From the NCBI GenBank assembly GCA_021151625.1, contig JAGKWY010000077.1:1-19104 (forward strand): 19,104 nucleotides of DNA, written 5' to 3'. The notes beneath the pieces are model-generated. The model was given only the letters and a program-made list of their open reading frames with translations, was not told the origin of the DNA and made no database searches. The translations under genes were made by a program, and so were the position numbers. This document shows positions 1 to 8,685 of the stretch, piece after piece. This DNA is from Gammaproteobacteria bacterium. Its GTDB lineage: Bacteria; Pseudomonadota; Gammaproteobacteria; Pseudomonadales; Cellvibrionaceae. How positions within the stretch are numbered: position 1 is the first letter of the stretch; each line of letters begins with the position of its first letter.

Positions 1-49
1 CCTGCTCTTAACCTAGGCGCCCTTTTTTCTCCAAGCTCTGGTTGCTGTT

Positions 50-769
50 ATGACCTACTGTGTCGCTATCAAAGTTAATGCAGGTGTAGTCTTTTGTTCG
101 GACTCCCGCACCAATGCCGGTGTTGATCAAGTCAGCACCTACAGCAAGATGTATCACTTTGGTATTGAAGGCGACCGCCAGCTGGTCATCAATTCCGCTG
201 GGAACCTGGCTACCACCCAATCAGTGATCGCCAAAATCCGTAAAGACATCAAAGACGGCGCCGATATCAGTCTGGCCACCGTAACCAGCATCCACGATGC
301 CGCCGACTATGTAGGCGAAATCAGCGTCGCCGTGCAGGAAAAACACGCCCAGCACAATAGCAATGTCAGCTTTGAAGCCAGCTTTTTGCTGGGTGGCCAA
401 ATCGGTCTGGAAACCCCGGCGGTCATGTTGATTTACCCACAGGGCAACCACATCACTACCTCGGACCAAACACCATACCTGCAGATTGGCGAGAGCAAAT
501 ACGGCAAACCGATCCTGGATCGTATCCTCAAGCCCGAAACTGCGCTGGATACAGCCTCACTCTGCGCCCTGGTTTCCATGGATTCCACTATGCGCTCCAA
601 CCTCACCGTTGGCCCGCCGATTGAACTGATGACCTATGCCACCGACAGCGGTGCCATGAAACACAGTACCTTCGCCGCCGACAACGAGTACCTGCGCAAC
701 CTGACCAAATCCTGGGATCACCAAATCGTCCAGGCCTTCCTGCAGTTGCCGCCGCCGCCGCAGGGTTGA
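50..769 (+). CDS. anbu: Anbu, proteasome-like N-terminal threonine hydrolase
   Basis: This 239-residue protein is a proteasome-type Ntn hydrolase of the Anbu family (ancestral beta subunit), a cytoplasmic self-assembling peptidase or amidohydrolase. The sequence opens Met-Thr-Tyr-Cys. Removing Met would expose Thr1 as nucleophile, and the following SDSRTNAG segment and the Lys of STYSKM supply the expected Asp17 and Lys32 counterparts. This chemistry fixes the start at the ATG at 50, although no good Shine-Dalgarno is visible in the 49 bases upstream. Length is normal for Anbu (about 240 residues), and the C-terminus is proline-rich. Anbu genes typically neighbour transglutaminase-like, circularly permuted ATP-grasp and alpha-E genes, exactly as seen downstream. 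The physiological substrate is unknown. HslV is less likely given the length and context. Confidence 0.93.
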   Translation: MTYCVAIKVNAGVVFCSDSRTNAGVDQVSTYSKMYHFGIEGDRQLVINSAGNLATTQSVIAKIRKDIKDGADISLATVTSIHDAADYVGEISVAVQEKHAQHNSNVSFEASFLLGGQIGLETPAVMLIYPQGNHITTSDQTPYLQIGESKYGKPILDRILKPETALDTASLCALVSMDSTMRSNLTVGPPIELMTYATDSGAMKHSTFAADNEYLRNLTKSWDHQIVQAFLQLPPPPQG

Positions 770-784
770 AACCCTCTACCCCAT

Positions 785-815
785 AAAACGCCGCAGCTAC
801 TGCGGCGTTTTTGTT
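785..815 (+). terminator. Intrinsic terminator after the Anbu gene
   Basis: A perfect 12-bp stem (785-796 pairing with 800-811) with a CTA loop is followed by a T-rich run. It lies 16 bp after the Anbu stop codon and should end Anbu transcription, separating it from the downstream transglutaminase gene. The first possible TTG start of the next reading frame (815) lies inside its T-tract. Confidence 0.9.
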
Positions 816-3800
816 TGTACGATTTAATACGGGTGAATGGAGCAGTGCACTTATGGTGCAGATATTGCCTTACTAACCTCGACCAGCGAAAAGGCGAGCG
901 CATCCGCAATAAACGTGAATGTCACAGCATCACAACGATTGGCGATGATAATAACTTGCCCTTTTCCCAGCCTGATGCACACTTGGCGCGCCTGGTGTTT
1001 CCGGAACAGTGCACCCATTTAAAATTTGAAGTGGAAGTTATCGCCGAGATGACCTCCATCAATCCCTTCGATTTTTTCGTAGAGGATTATGCCGAGCAGG
1101 TGCCGTTTGAATACGACCCGCAATTAAAACGCGAATTAATTCCCTACCTCGAAATTGCCGAGGCTGGCCCCTTGCTGAGCAAGCTGGTCAATAAAATCAA
1201 AACCGAAATTCGCCATCGTCAGGTCACTGAAAAACCCTGGCACATTAACGATTTCATGGTGAATATCAACCAGCAAATCCAACAGGATATTGGCTATGGT
1301 GTGCGCCTGGAACCGGGCATACAAACCTGTGAAGAAACCCTGACGCTCGCTAAAGGCTCCTGCCGCGACAGCGCCTGGTTGCTGGTGCAGGTTTTTCGCC
1401 ACCTGGGTTATGCCGCGCGTTTTGCGTCCGGTTATTTAGTGCAACTCACCGCCGATGTGAAAGCACTCGATGGCCCCAGCGGCCCGGAAAAAGATTTCAC
1501 TGATTTGCATGCCTGGACCGAAATTTTTATTCCCGGTGCCGGCTGGGTCGGGCTCGACCCCACCTCGGGTTTATTAGCGACCGAAGGCCATATTCCCCTC
1601 GCCTGTACACCCGATCCAATTTCCGCCGCACCCATCACCGGCGCGACCAGTAAATGCGAAGTGGAATTCAGTTACAGCAACGAAGTATTTCGCATACTCG
1701 AAGACCCGCGCGTAACCAAACCTTACACCGAAGAACAATGGGCGACGATTAATGCACTCGGCGCCGCTATCGATAAAGAATTAATTGAACAGGATGTGCG
1801 CTTAACTACCGGCGGTGAACCTACGTTTGTTTCTATCGACGATATGGAATCCGAGCAGTGGAACACCGGTGCATTGGGCGCGGATAAATTGCGCCTCGCG
1901 AAAGATTTATTACTGCGCATGCGCAGTACTTTTGCAGCAAACGGTTTATTGCATTATGGTCAGGGCAAATGGTATCCGGGCGAAGAAGTGCCGCGCTGGG
2001 CGCTGGGCTGTTTCTGGCGCACCGATGGCCAGGCACTATGGCGCAACCCTGCATTACTCGCGCGCGTTGATAAGGATTATGGCTTAACGCATCTGGATGC
2101 AAAAAAATTCGCCGCTGCACTGTGCGATAAAATCCAGGTGAATAGTGAACATATTATTCCCGCTTATGAAGATACGCTTTATTACTTGTGGGCCGAACAA
2201 AAATTACCGGCAGATATCAATCCGCTTAAAGCCGATTTAAAAGATGATTTAGAGCGGCGGCGTATCGCGCAGGTTTTATCGCGCGGATTAAATACCGAAT
2301 CCGGTTATGTATTGCCGATTGAATGGAATTACATCCATCACAATTGGCTCACTGGCCGCTGGAAATTGCGCGCGGACAATTTGTTATTAATTCCCGGCGA
2401 TTCACCACTCGGTTTGCGTTTGCCATTAAATTCGCTCGAGTTTCCCGAACACGATTACGAGCGCTATCAACCGGAAAATGATCTGCTGGAAACCCGTGCC
2501 CCACTTGCACCCAGTGGTCAGCAATACACACAGTTAACCGCGGAAAAAGCAGCGCACCCCACCAGTGCACAATCATTAACTGCGGCGGCGCGAACTGTAC
2601 CCTCACGAACTGCACAGGCAAAAGCAGCGCAACCAAACACCACACAAGCTGCGCCGAAAAAATCCTATATCGAAGCGGGTTATGTGATTCGCACTGCGCT
2701 TTGTTTTGAAGTACGCGAAGGCCGCATGCATTTATTTATGCCGCCGCTCACTTACCTTGAACACTATGTTGCCTTAATTGAAGCAATTGAAGACACAGCT
2801 TCCGCGCTGGGAATTCCGGTAGTGATTGAAGGTTATGAACCGCCGAAAGATTATCGCCTGAAGAAATTTTTAATTACGCCCGACCCAGGCGTGATTGAAG
2901 TGAATATTCACCCGGTAGAAACCTGGAAAGATTTGGTCAACAACACCGAAGCACTCTATGAAGATGCGCGGCAATGTAGATTAGGTACCGAGAAATTTAT
3001 GCTCGACGGCCGCCACTCAGGTACCGGCGGTGGCAACCATGTAACCTTTGGGGGATGGTCACCGGCCAACAGTCCCTTCTTGCGTCGACCGGACTTATTG
3101 CGCAGCCTGGTAACTTATTGGCAGCATCACCCGGGCCTCTCCTATTTGTTTTCCGGTTTGTTTATCGGGCCAACCAGCCAATCGCCGCGCGTGGATGAAG
3201 GCCGCGATGAAATGCTCTACGAACTGGAAATTGCGTTCAAACAAATGCCCGAAGGAATTGTGGAGCAACCCTGGTTAGTCGATAGATTAATGCGCAATTT
3301 ATTAATCGACATTACCGGCAATACCCATCGCTCGGAATTTTGTATCGATAAATTATATTCACCGGGCACGGCAAGCGGCCGCCAGGGCATCCTGGAATTT
3401 CGCGGTTTTGAAATGCCGCCCCACGCGCGCATGTCGCTGGTACAAATTTTATTGCTGCGCTGTTTAATCAGTCGCTTCTGGAAAAAACCGTACAAACAAC
3501 CGTTGGTGCGCTGGGGAACATTACTGCACGATAAATTTATGCTGCCGCATTATGTGTGGGAAGACCTGCGCAATGTGGTCAATGATTTGAATGAAAACGG
3601 CTATCCCTTCCAGCTTGAATGGCTCGCGGCCTTTGAAGAATTTCGTTTCCCGCATTATGGCCGCGTACAACTGGATGATATCCAAATTGAACTGCGCTGG
3701 GCGATCGAACCCTGGCATGTACTGGGCGAAGAAGTTAGCAGCTTTGGTACTTCGCGCTATGTGGATTCATCAGTCGAACGCTTGCAAGTGAAAGTCACCG

Positions 3801-4249
3801 GCTTAACACCGGGCCGCTATGTACTTGCCTGCAATGGTCGACGCGTGTGTTTGAGTCCCACCGGCAAGCATGGGGAATATGTGGGTGGTGTGCGCTATAG
3901 AGCCTGGCAACCGCCTTCGGCCTTGCATCCCACCATCGGTATTCATTCACCGCTGGTGTTTGACCTGATTGATACCTGGAATGGCAAGAGTATCGGCGGC
4001 TGCAGTTATCACGTCAGTCACCCCGGTGGGCGCAGTTATGAACGCTTCCCGGTCAATGCCAATGAAGCTGAGTCACGCCGCGGCAACCGCTTCTTTGATT
4101 TCAACCACACCCCCGGCGCTTTACCAATAACACCGGCGGGCAAAATACTGCGCGAATTTTTCGAGCATAAACACCCGCCGAGACCCATGGCGCCACCGGC
4201 CGAGGAACCGGCGGATGAATACCCGCACACGCTGGATTTACGCCGTTAA
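815..4249 (+). CDS. Transglutaminase-like / DUF2126 putative amidoligase, atypical N-terminus
   Basis: This large cytoplasmic two-domain protein combines a transglutaminase-like cysteine-protease-fold domain with a DUF2126 putative amidoligase domain, suggesting formation or cleavage of peptide or isopeptide bonds. Numbered from the TTG at 815, the triad is Cys183 (GSCRDSAW), His232 (DLHAW) and Asp248 (GLDPTS). DUF2126 starts near residue 327 (VRLTTGGEPTF), is split by an Ala/Thr/Gln-rich linker (about 565-617), and contains RHSGTGGGNH at 733-742. Family-like sequence is clear from about residue 57 (LARLVFPE, nt 983) to the C-terminal HTLDLRR. The usual first 60 or so residues of the transglutaminase N-terminal domain (beta-strands and an LRPAP-type motif) cannot be recognised in any frame between 770 and 983. 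The true start is therefore uncertain: TTG 815 lies in a terminator, and GTG 833, GTG 845 and ATG 1049 are alternatives. The gene may be 5'-damaged, though the rest is intact. Confidence 0.85.
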   Translation: MYDLIRVNGAVHLWCRYCLTNLDQRKGERIRNKRECHSITTIGDDNNLPFSQPDAHLARLVFPEQCTHLKFEVEVIAEMTSINPFDFFVEDYAEQVPFEYDPQLKRELIPYLEIAEAGPLLSKLVNKIKTEIRHRQVTEKPWHINDFMVNINQQIQQDIGYGVRLEPGIQTCEETLTLAKGSCRDSAWLLVQVFRHLGYAARFASGYLVQLTADVKALDGPSGPEKDFTDLHAWTEIFIPGAGWVGLDPTSGLLATEGHIPLACTPDPISAAPITGATSKCEVEFSYSNEVFRILEDPRVTKPYTEEQWATINALGAAIDKELIEQDVRLTTGGEPTFVSIDDMESEQWNTGALGADKLRLAKDLLLRMRSTFAANGLLHYGQGKWYPGEEVPRWALGCFWRTDGQALWRNPALLARVDKDYGLTHLDAKKFAAALCDKIQVNSEHIIPAYEDTLYYLWAEQKLPADINPLKADLKDDLERRRIAQVLSRGLNTESGYVLPIEWNYIHHNWLTGRWKLRADNLLLIPGDSPLGLRLPLNSLEFPEHDYERYQPENDLLETRAPLAPSGQQYTQLTAEKAAHPTSAQSLTAAARTVPSRTAQAKAAQPNTTQAAPKKSYIEAGYVIRTALCFEVREGRMHLFMPPLTYLEHYVALIEAIEDTASALGIPVVIEGYEPPKDYRLKKFLITPDPGVIEVNIHPVETWKDLVNNTEALYEDARQCRLGTEKFMLDGRHSGTGGGNHVTFGGWSPANSPFLRRPDLLRSLVTYWQHHPGLSYLFSGLFIGPTSQSPRVDEGRDEMLYELEIAFKQMPEGIVEQPWLVDRLMRNLLIDITGNTHRSEFCIDKLYSPGTASGRQGILEFRGFEMPPHARMSLVQILLLRCLISRFWKKPYKQPLVRWGTLLHDKFMLPHYVWEDLRNVVNDLNENGYPFQLEWLAAFEEFRFPHYGRVQLDDIQIELRWAIEPWHVLGEEVSSFGTSRYVDSSVERLQVKVTGLTPGRYVLACNGRRVCLSPTGKHGEYVGGVRYRAWQPPSALHPTIGIHSPLVFDLIDTWNGKSIGGCSYHVSHPGGRSYERFPVNANEAESRRGNRFFDFNHTPGALPITPAGKILREFFEHKHPPRPMAPPAEEPADEYPHTLDLRR

Positions 4250-4264
4250 TGAATCCCTGGCACT

Positions 4265-4308
4265 CCCTGTGGTCACAGATTGCAAGCGTGGCGATCTGTG
4301 ATTCAGGG
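4265..4308. repeat. Imperfect inverted repeat between two amidoligase genes
   Basis: The 144-bp gap between the DUF2126 gene and the ATP-grasp fusion holds a hairpin. An 8-bp perfect stem TCACAGAT/ATCTGTGA (4273-4280 and 4294-4301, 13-nt loop) is extended, after a 3x2 internal loop, by CCCTG/CAGGG (4265-4269 and 4304-4308). No T-tract follows, so it is not a standard intrinsic terminator. It could be an RNA processing or stability element, or a protein-binding palindrome. Nothing else was recognised in the gap. Confidence 0.5.
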
Positions 4309-4393
4309 GGAGCAAACCCGGCAAATCGCGTTACAATAACCACTAGCTGATAACAACAACACATCACCAAACCTAGCCAATTACCTAAACGCA

Positions 4394-6943
4394 ATGAATT
4401 CCACACTTATGGAAACCCGGGTCAATACCAACCAAGGCGCGTTTACTTATCCCGCGCCGCAACAGGGGGTAGATGAAGCCTACGATGCCGAGGGCCGCAT
4501 TCGCCCTTACTGGCGCTATTTGCTCCACAGCCTGGAGACCCTCGGGCAAGACACTATTGAAGAGCGCCAGAAAAAAGCGCGCCGCATACTGCGCGACGAC
4601 GGTGCCACCTACAAAATTTACGACGAGCCGGATGCAAACCAAAGCTGGCAACTCAACCCTATTCCCTTACTGATTAACAGCGACGAATGGAACCGGATTG
4701 AAACCGGCTTAATTGAGCGCGCCGAATTATTTAATTTATTGCTGCAAGATATTTACGGCGAACGCAAATTAATTCGCCAGGGTGTAATTCCGCCGGAGTT
4801 ATTATTTTCCCACCAGGGATTTTTACGCCCTTGCCATATGGTGAAATTGCCCGGTGCCCATCAATTAATTTTGCACGGCGTTGACCTGGTGCGCGCACCC
4901 GATGGCCAAATCCGTGTAATGGGCGACCGCACCCAGGCGCCGTCCGGTGCTGGTTATGCATTGGAAAATCGCACGGTAATGAACCGCGTTTTCCCCAGTC
5001 TATTTCGCGATAGTCATGTCCATCGCCTGTCATTATTTTTCGCGCGCTTGCGCCAGCGCTTACAAGAATTAAATCCCAATGGCGGTATTGCACGCATTGT
5101 AGTGCTCACTCCCGGCACCTATAACGAAGCCTATTTTGAACACGCTTACCTCGCCAACTATTTGGGTTTCCAATTAGTACAAGGCAGCGATTTAAGTGTG
5201 CGCAATGGTTATGTATGGATGAAAGCGCTGGATGGACTAAAACGCGTGGATGTTATTTTGCGTCGCGTGGACGATATTTATTGCGACCCGGTGGAATTAA
5301 AAGGCGATTCGCGTTTGGGCGTGCCCGGCTTGTTGGAAGTCGCGCGTATGGGCCATGTGGCTATCGCCAATCCGCTCGGTTCAAGCGTTCTGGAAAACCC
5401 GGCACTTTTGCGTTACCTGCCTGCGATTTCACGTGCGCTCTTTGGTCGCGACTTGCAAATTCCCTCAGTGAAAACCTGGTGGTGCGGCAATCCGGATGAT
5501 CTCGAATATGTGTGTGCCAATTTAAAAAATTTGCTGATTAAACCCACGTATCGCCGCCCCGGTTTGTATGAAGTTTACGGCGCGGATCTGGATGAAACCA
5601 AATTACAAGCCTGGCAAAATCGCATTCGCAAAAACCCCTATCAATTTGCTGCACAGGAATATGTTGCCGGTGCGCAAACGCCTACCTGGCACCAGGGAAA
5701 AATTTTGCCTCGCTCATCGGTATTGCGCACTTTTTCCGTGGCCAGTGAAAGCTCTTATGCGGTGATGCCTGGTGGTTTGACACGGGTGAACCTGGATAGC
5801 GGTAAAAAAATTATATCCAACCAACGCGGCTCAGTTTCCAAAGACACCTGGGTACTCGCCTCTGAGCCGGAAAAGCAAATCAGCCTGCGTCCGGTAGATG
5901 TACAACCCACCCAGGAAAGCAGCGGCGAATTACCCAGCCGTGTAGTAGAAAATTTATTCTGGATGGGCCGCTACGCCGAGCGCGCCGAATCCGCATTGCG
6001 CTTGCTGCGCACGGTATTTATCCAGACCAACAAAACCGAAAAATTACCCGATGCCGTAGAGCGCACCCTGCTCTGTGCCATCACCCATGTAACTTCCACT
6101 TACCCCGGGTTTACCAGCTTGCAACCTGCGCTGTTGAAAAATCCCGAGCCGGAAATGATCGCCATTATTCTCGACCCCAATCGCATGGGCAGTGTGGCTA
6201 ATAATTTAATTGCAATGATCAATTCTGCAGAACAAGTGAAGGAACAGCTCTCCAGTGATACCCAGCGCGTGATCAATGATATTGGCGATGAACTGGAACA
6301 ACTGAAAACAACCCTGGAGCCTGCGTCACTTTCTGCGTTGGAAGATGCACTCGCACCCATGATCACCACCCTGCTCGCTTTTGCCGGTTTGATCCATGAA
6401 AGCATGACGCGCGGCAATGGCTGGCACTTTATGGAAATGGGCCGCCGGCTTGAGCGCGCAATGCAAATCATTTCCAGCTTGCGCTCTTTGCTCTGCGCGC
6501 GCTTTGATGAAATTGAGCAGGAAATATTAATTGAATCCAGTTTGATGTGCGGCGAAGCACTGATTCCCTATCGCCGCCGCTACCAGAATGGCATTCGCAT
6601 TGAGCAGGGTTTGGAAATGATCATGCTCAATACCAAAAACCCACGCTCGCTCATTTATCAGTTGAGCCAACTGGAAAAACATTTTGCCGAATTACCCGAC
6701 GACCGCGAAAGTTTTAGCGCCGAGCATAAATATTTATTGGAAGCGACTACCGCCTTGAAGCTCAGCGATGTCAAACAACTTGCCAAAGCCGAGAGCGGCA
6801 TTCGTACCGAGTTAGATCAATTGCTCTCGCGCCTGCAATATTTAATTACCAATGCGGCAAAAACCATTGGCCAGCGCTATTTCGATCACGCTGAAGGCCC
6901 GCAATTGTTAGTAAAAAATACTGACTGGCAGGATCAACTATGA
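4394..6943 (+). CDS. Circularly permuted ATP-grasp / alpha-E fusion protein
   Basis: This 849-residue fusion joins a circularly permuted ATP-grasp peptide-ligase-like domain (about residues 25-490) to an alpha-E helical domain (about 512-835). Family signatures are RRILRDDGATY near the N-terminus, GDRTQAPSG at about 177-185, LTPGTYNEAYFEHAYLA, GLKRVDVILRRVDD and PGGLTRV at about 459-465. The alpha-E part begins with ENLFWMGRYAERAE, the hallmark of that family. ATP-grasp enzymes of this group are predicted to join carboxylates to amines using ATP; alpha-E function is unknown but always linked to them. The ATG at 4394 is used, with Met6 at 4409 an alternative; no obvious Shine-Dalgarno is seen for either. 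The stop overlaps the next gene by ATGA (4 bp), indicating translational coupling. Unlike the related - strand gene at the right end, this copy is uninterrupted. Confidence 0.93.
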   Translation: MNSTLMETRVNTNQGAFTYPAPQQGVDEAYDAEGRIRPYWRYLLHSLETLGQDTIEERQKKARRILRDDGATYKIYDEPDANQSWQLNPIPLLINSDEWNRIETGLIERAELFNLLLQDIYGERKLIRQGVIPPELLFSHQGFLRPCHMVKLPGAHQLILHGVDLVRAPDGQIRVMGDRTQAPSGAGYALENRTVMNRVFPSLFRDSHVHRLSLFFARLRQRLQELNPNGGIARIVVLTPGTYNEAYFEHAYLANYLGFQLVQGSDLSVRNGYVWMKALDGLKRVDVILRRVDDIYCDPVELKGDSRLGVPGLLEVARMGHVAIANPLGSSVLENPALLRYLPAISRALFGRDLQIPSVKTWWCGNPDDLEYVCANLKNLLIKPTYRRPGLYEVYGADLDETKLQAWQNRIRKNPYQFAAQEYVAGAQTPTWHQGKILPRSSVLRTFSVASESSYAVMPGGLTRVNLDSGKKIISNQRGSVSKDTWVLASEPEKQISLRPVDVQPTQESSGELPSRVVENLFWMGRYAERAESALRLLRTVFIQTNKTEKLPDAVERTLLCAITHVTSTYPGFTSLQPALLKNPEPEMIAIILDPNRMGSVANNLIAMINSAEQVKEQLSSDTQRVINDIGDELEQLKTTLEPASLSALEDALAPMITTLLAFAGLIHESMTRGNGWHFMEMGRRLERAMQIISSLRSLLCARFDEIEQEILIESSLMCGEALIPYRRRYQNGIRIEQGLEMIMLNTKNPRSLIYQLSQLEKHFAELPDDRESFSAEHKYLLEATTALKLSDVKQLAKAESGIRTELDQLLSRLQYLITNAAKTIGQRYFDHAEGPQLLVKNTDWQDQL

Positions 6944-7842
6944 AATACCGCATCCGCCATACCACGCGCTATGAATATGCACTGCCAGTGAGTCATTGCT
7001 ACAACATCGCCTATGTATTGCCGCGCTTTACCGAGCGGCAAAAAGTCGAACACATTGACATCAAACTATCACCTGGTGCTTCCAGCCAAACCCAGCACCA
7101 GGATTATTTTGGCAATCGCTTTTTACAATTTGCGATTGAAAAAGATCACGGCGAATTGGATGTCACTATTGTCAGTGAGATTTACATTAAAGAAGCGGGC
7201 GACAATATCAATCTGGATTTCGGCACCCCCTGTGCCTACGTAAAATATTTACTGCAACACAACAAGGATTGGGAAACTATTTCGGCGCGCGAATTTATGC
7301 TCGACTCGCCCATGATCCAGCAGCATCAGGACCTCGCCGATTATGCAGCATCCAGCTTTAGCGACGATCGCCCGTTTTTGTCGGCGGTGATGGATTTAAC
7401 CCAGCGGATTTATAAAGACTTTACTTACGACCCACAATTTTCTGATGTCGCCACACCACTTGCCGATGTACTAAAACACAAACGCGGCGTCTGCCAGGAT
7501 TTTGCGCACCTCGCCATTGGCTGCTTGCGTTCACTGGGTTACCCGGCGCGCTACGTCAGTGGTTATCTGGAAACATTGCCGCCACCAGGCCAAGAAAAAT
7601 TAATCGGCGCCGATGCCACTCACGCCTGGTTTGCCGTCTATTCACCCGGCGAAGGCTGGTATGAATTTGACCCCACCAACAACACCCTCACCAGCGCCCA
7701 GCACATCACCACCGCCTGGGGCCGCGACTACTCGGATGTAACGCCCTTAAAAGGCGTTATTTTCGGCGGCGGCCATGCGCCACAACTTTCAGTATCCGTG
7801 GATGTGCAACGCGTTCCTGAAGATATTATTCAAGGACTGTAA
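6940..7842 (+). CDS. Transglutaminase-like family protein
   Basis: This 300-residue transglutaminase-like protein has the bacterial beta-strand N-terminal domain (MKYRIRHTTRYEY; residues 1 to about 90) followed by a catalytic papain-like core. The triad is visible as Cys185 (GVCQDFAH), His228 (THAWF) and Asp244 (EFDPTN). It overlaps the ATP-grasp/alpha-E gene by 4 bp, so the two are coupled, and it is the standard partner in this gene set. It probably acts in the cytoplasm, since no signal peptide is seen, as a peptidase or acyltransferase on the ligase product; substrate unknown. Compared with the DUF2126 protein upstream, this one has the complete N-terminal domain that the other seems to lack. 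Confidence 0.93.
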   Translation: MKYRIRHTTRYEYALPVSHCYNIAYVLPRFTERQKVEHIDIKLSPGASSQTQHQDYFGNRFLQFAIEKDHGELDVTIVSEIYIKEAGDNINLDFGTPCAYVKYLLQHNKDWETISAREFMLDSPMIQQHQDLADYAASSFSDDRPFLSAVMDLTQRIYKDFTYDPQFSDVATPLADVLKHKRGVCQDFAHLAIGCLRSLGYPARYVSGYLETLPPPGQEKLIGADATHAWFAVYSPGEGWYEFDPTNNTLTSAQHITTAWGRDYSDVTPLKGVIFGGGHAPQLSVSVDVQRVPEDIIQGL

Positions 7843-7998
7843 ATAAGCGAGCAGTTTTCGCCCACCGGGTGAAATCAAAGCCCAACCAAAACACTTGTGC
7901 TAAAATCACGTCTGCGAATTATGTTGCAACGCTATTAATTGCATAATTTTGCTTCAAGCCAATTTGGAATCACCACTTAATTATGGAGCATTGGAAGT

Positions 7999-8535
7999 AT
8001 GAAAAAAACAATTTACAGCAGTGTGTTTTTATTGGCTGCTTGTGGTGGCGGAGGCGGTGGTAGCGATAATGGCTCGCTAACCAATACTCCACAAGGTACA
8101 GCAGCAATCGCTGGCTTGTGGGATATGTCGGAAGATGTATCAGCAGGTGTACGTGACGAAATTTATTTATCTATCGCCAGTGACGGCAAAGGTACACTTT
8201 ACGATTACGCTGGTGACACTTACGATGAATGGGGGAATTGCTACTGGATCGACCAGGGAATCGATTTTGTTCATGTAGAAAAAAATACGTTTAAATTGGC
8301 TCAGGAAAATGTTGAAGCCTATGTTAGTAATAACAAGCTAATACTCAAAATGAAAGATACCGATGATGCGGATGATGACGGCAATACTTTGGAAACTATA
8401 ACCGTTGAAATGCCTAAAGCTACTAATAAAAAAGTGGCCGACTTCAAACCTGAGTGCGCCGACTCTATGGCATCTGCCAGAGCTCTTATTCCTGCAAAAG
8501 GCAAAAAACCGGATGCAGTTTTGATGGCAAAATAA
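7999..8535 (+). CDS. Small glycine-rich lipoprotein, unknown function
   Basis: This 178-residue protein has a very short lipoprotein signal: positive start MKKTIY, hydrophobic stretch, and lipobox Leu12-Ala13-Ala14-Cys15. Cys15 is followed by six glycines and a Ser/Asn/Thr-rich linker, a common tether in lipoproteins of this group of bacteria. The mature part begins near residue 37 with AGLWDMSE and resembles small beta-rich ligand-like or lipocalin-like domains only in general pattern; I do not recognise a family. An acidic DTDDADDDGN stretch lies near residues 120-129, and two cysteines (in GNCYW and PECAD) could form a disulfide. A GGAG lies 10 bases before the ATG. The 156-bp upstream gap is AT-rich with no convincing promoter. 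It is monocistronic as far as can be seen. Confidence 0.75.
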   Translation: MKKTIYSSVFLLAACGGGGGGSDNGSLTNTPQGTAAIAGLWDMSEDVSAGVRDEIYLSIASDGKGTLYDYAGDTYDEWGNCYWIDQGIDFVHVEKNTFKLAQENVEAYVSNNKLILKMKDTDDADDDGNTLETITVEMPKATNKKVADFKPECADSMASARALIPAKGKKPDAVLMAK

Positions 8536-8575
8536 CAAGAAGAAATTCAGCACAAGGCTTCAATGCCATTCCAAT

Positions 8576-8613
8576 AAATTGCCTCCAACAAGATTATCTG
8601 GCGGGGGCAATTT
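8576..8613. terminator. Possible bidirectional terminator hairpin
   Basis: An 11-bp stem with one G-U pair (8576-8586 with 8603-8613; core AAATTGCC/GGCAATTT) and a 16-nt loop lies 41 bp after the lipoprotein stop codon. The 3' side ends in only a short T-run (ATTTAC), so it is a weak intrinsic terminator at best. Confidence 0.45.
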
Positions 8614-8685
8614 ACTAGCGATTACATCATTACCCCCACATCAACTAGTGCGATCATTGTTATATCCATTACAGGCCCATCAACA

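Noticed and set aside
837..1022. ATG-started frame over the 5' part of the DUF2126 gene as the missing N-terminus
   Set aside because: Its translation shows none of the expected transglutaminase N-terminal motifs, so a simple frameshift does not restore the domain.
7843..7998. Promoter before the lipoprotein gene (TTGCAA near 7924 with a TAATTT-like box)
   Set aside because: The spacing is too short (about 14 bp or less) and the region is AT-rich, so no convincing pair could be chosen.
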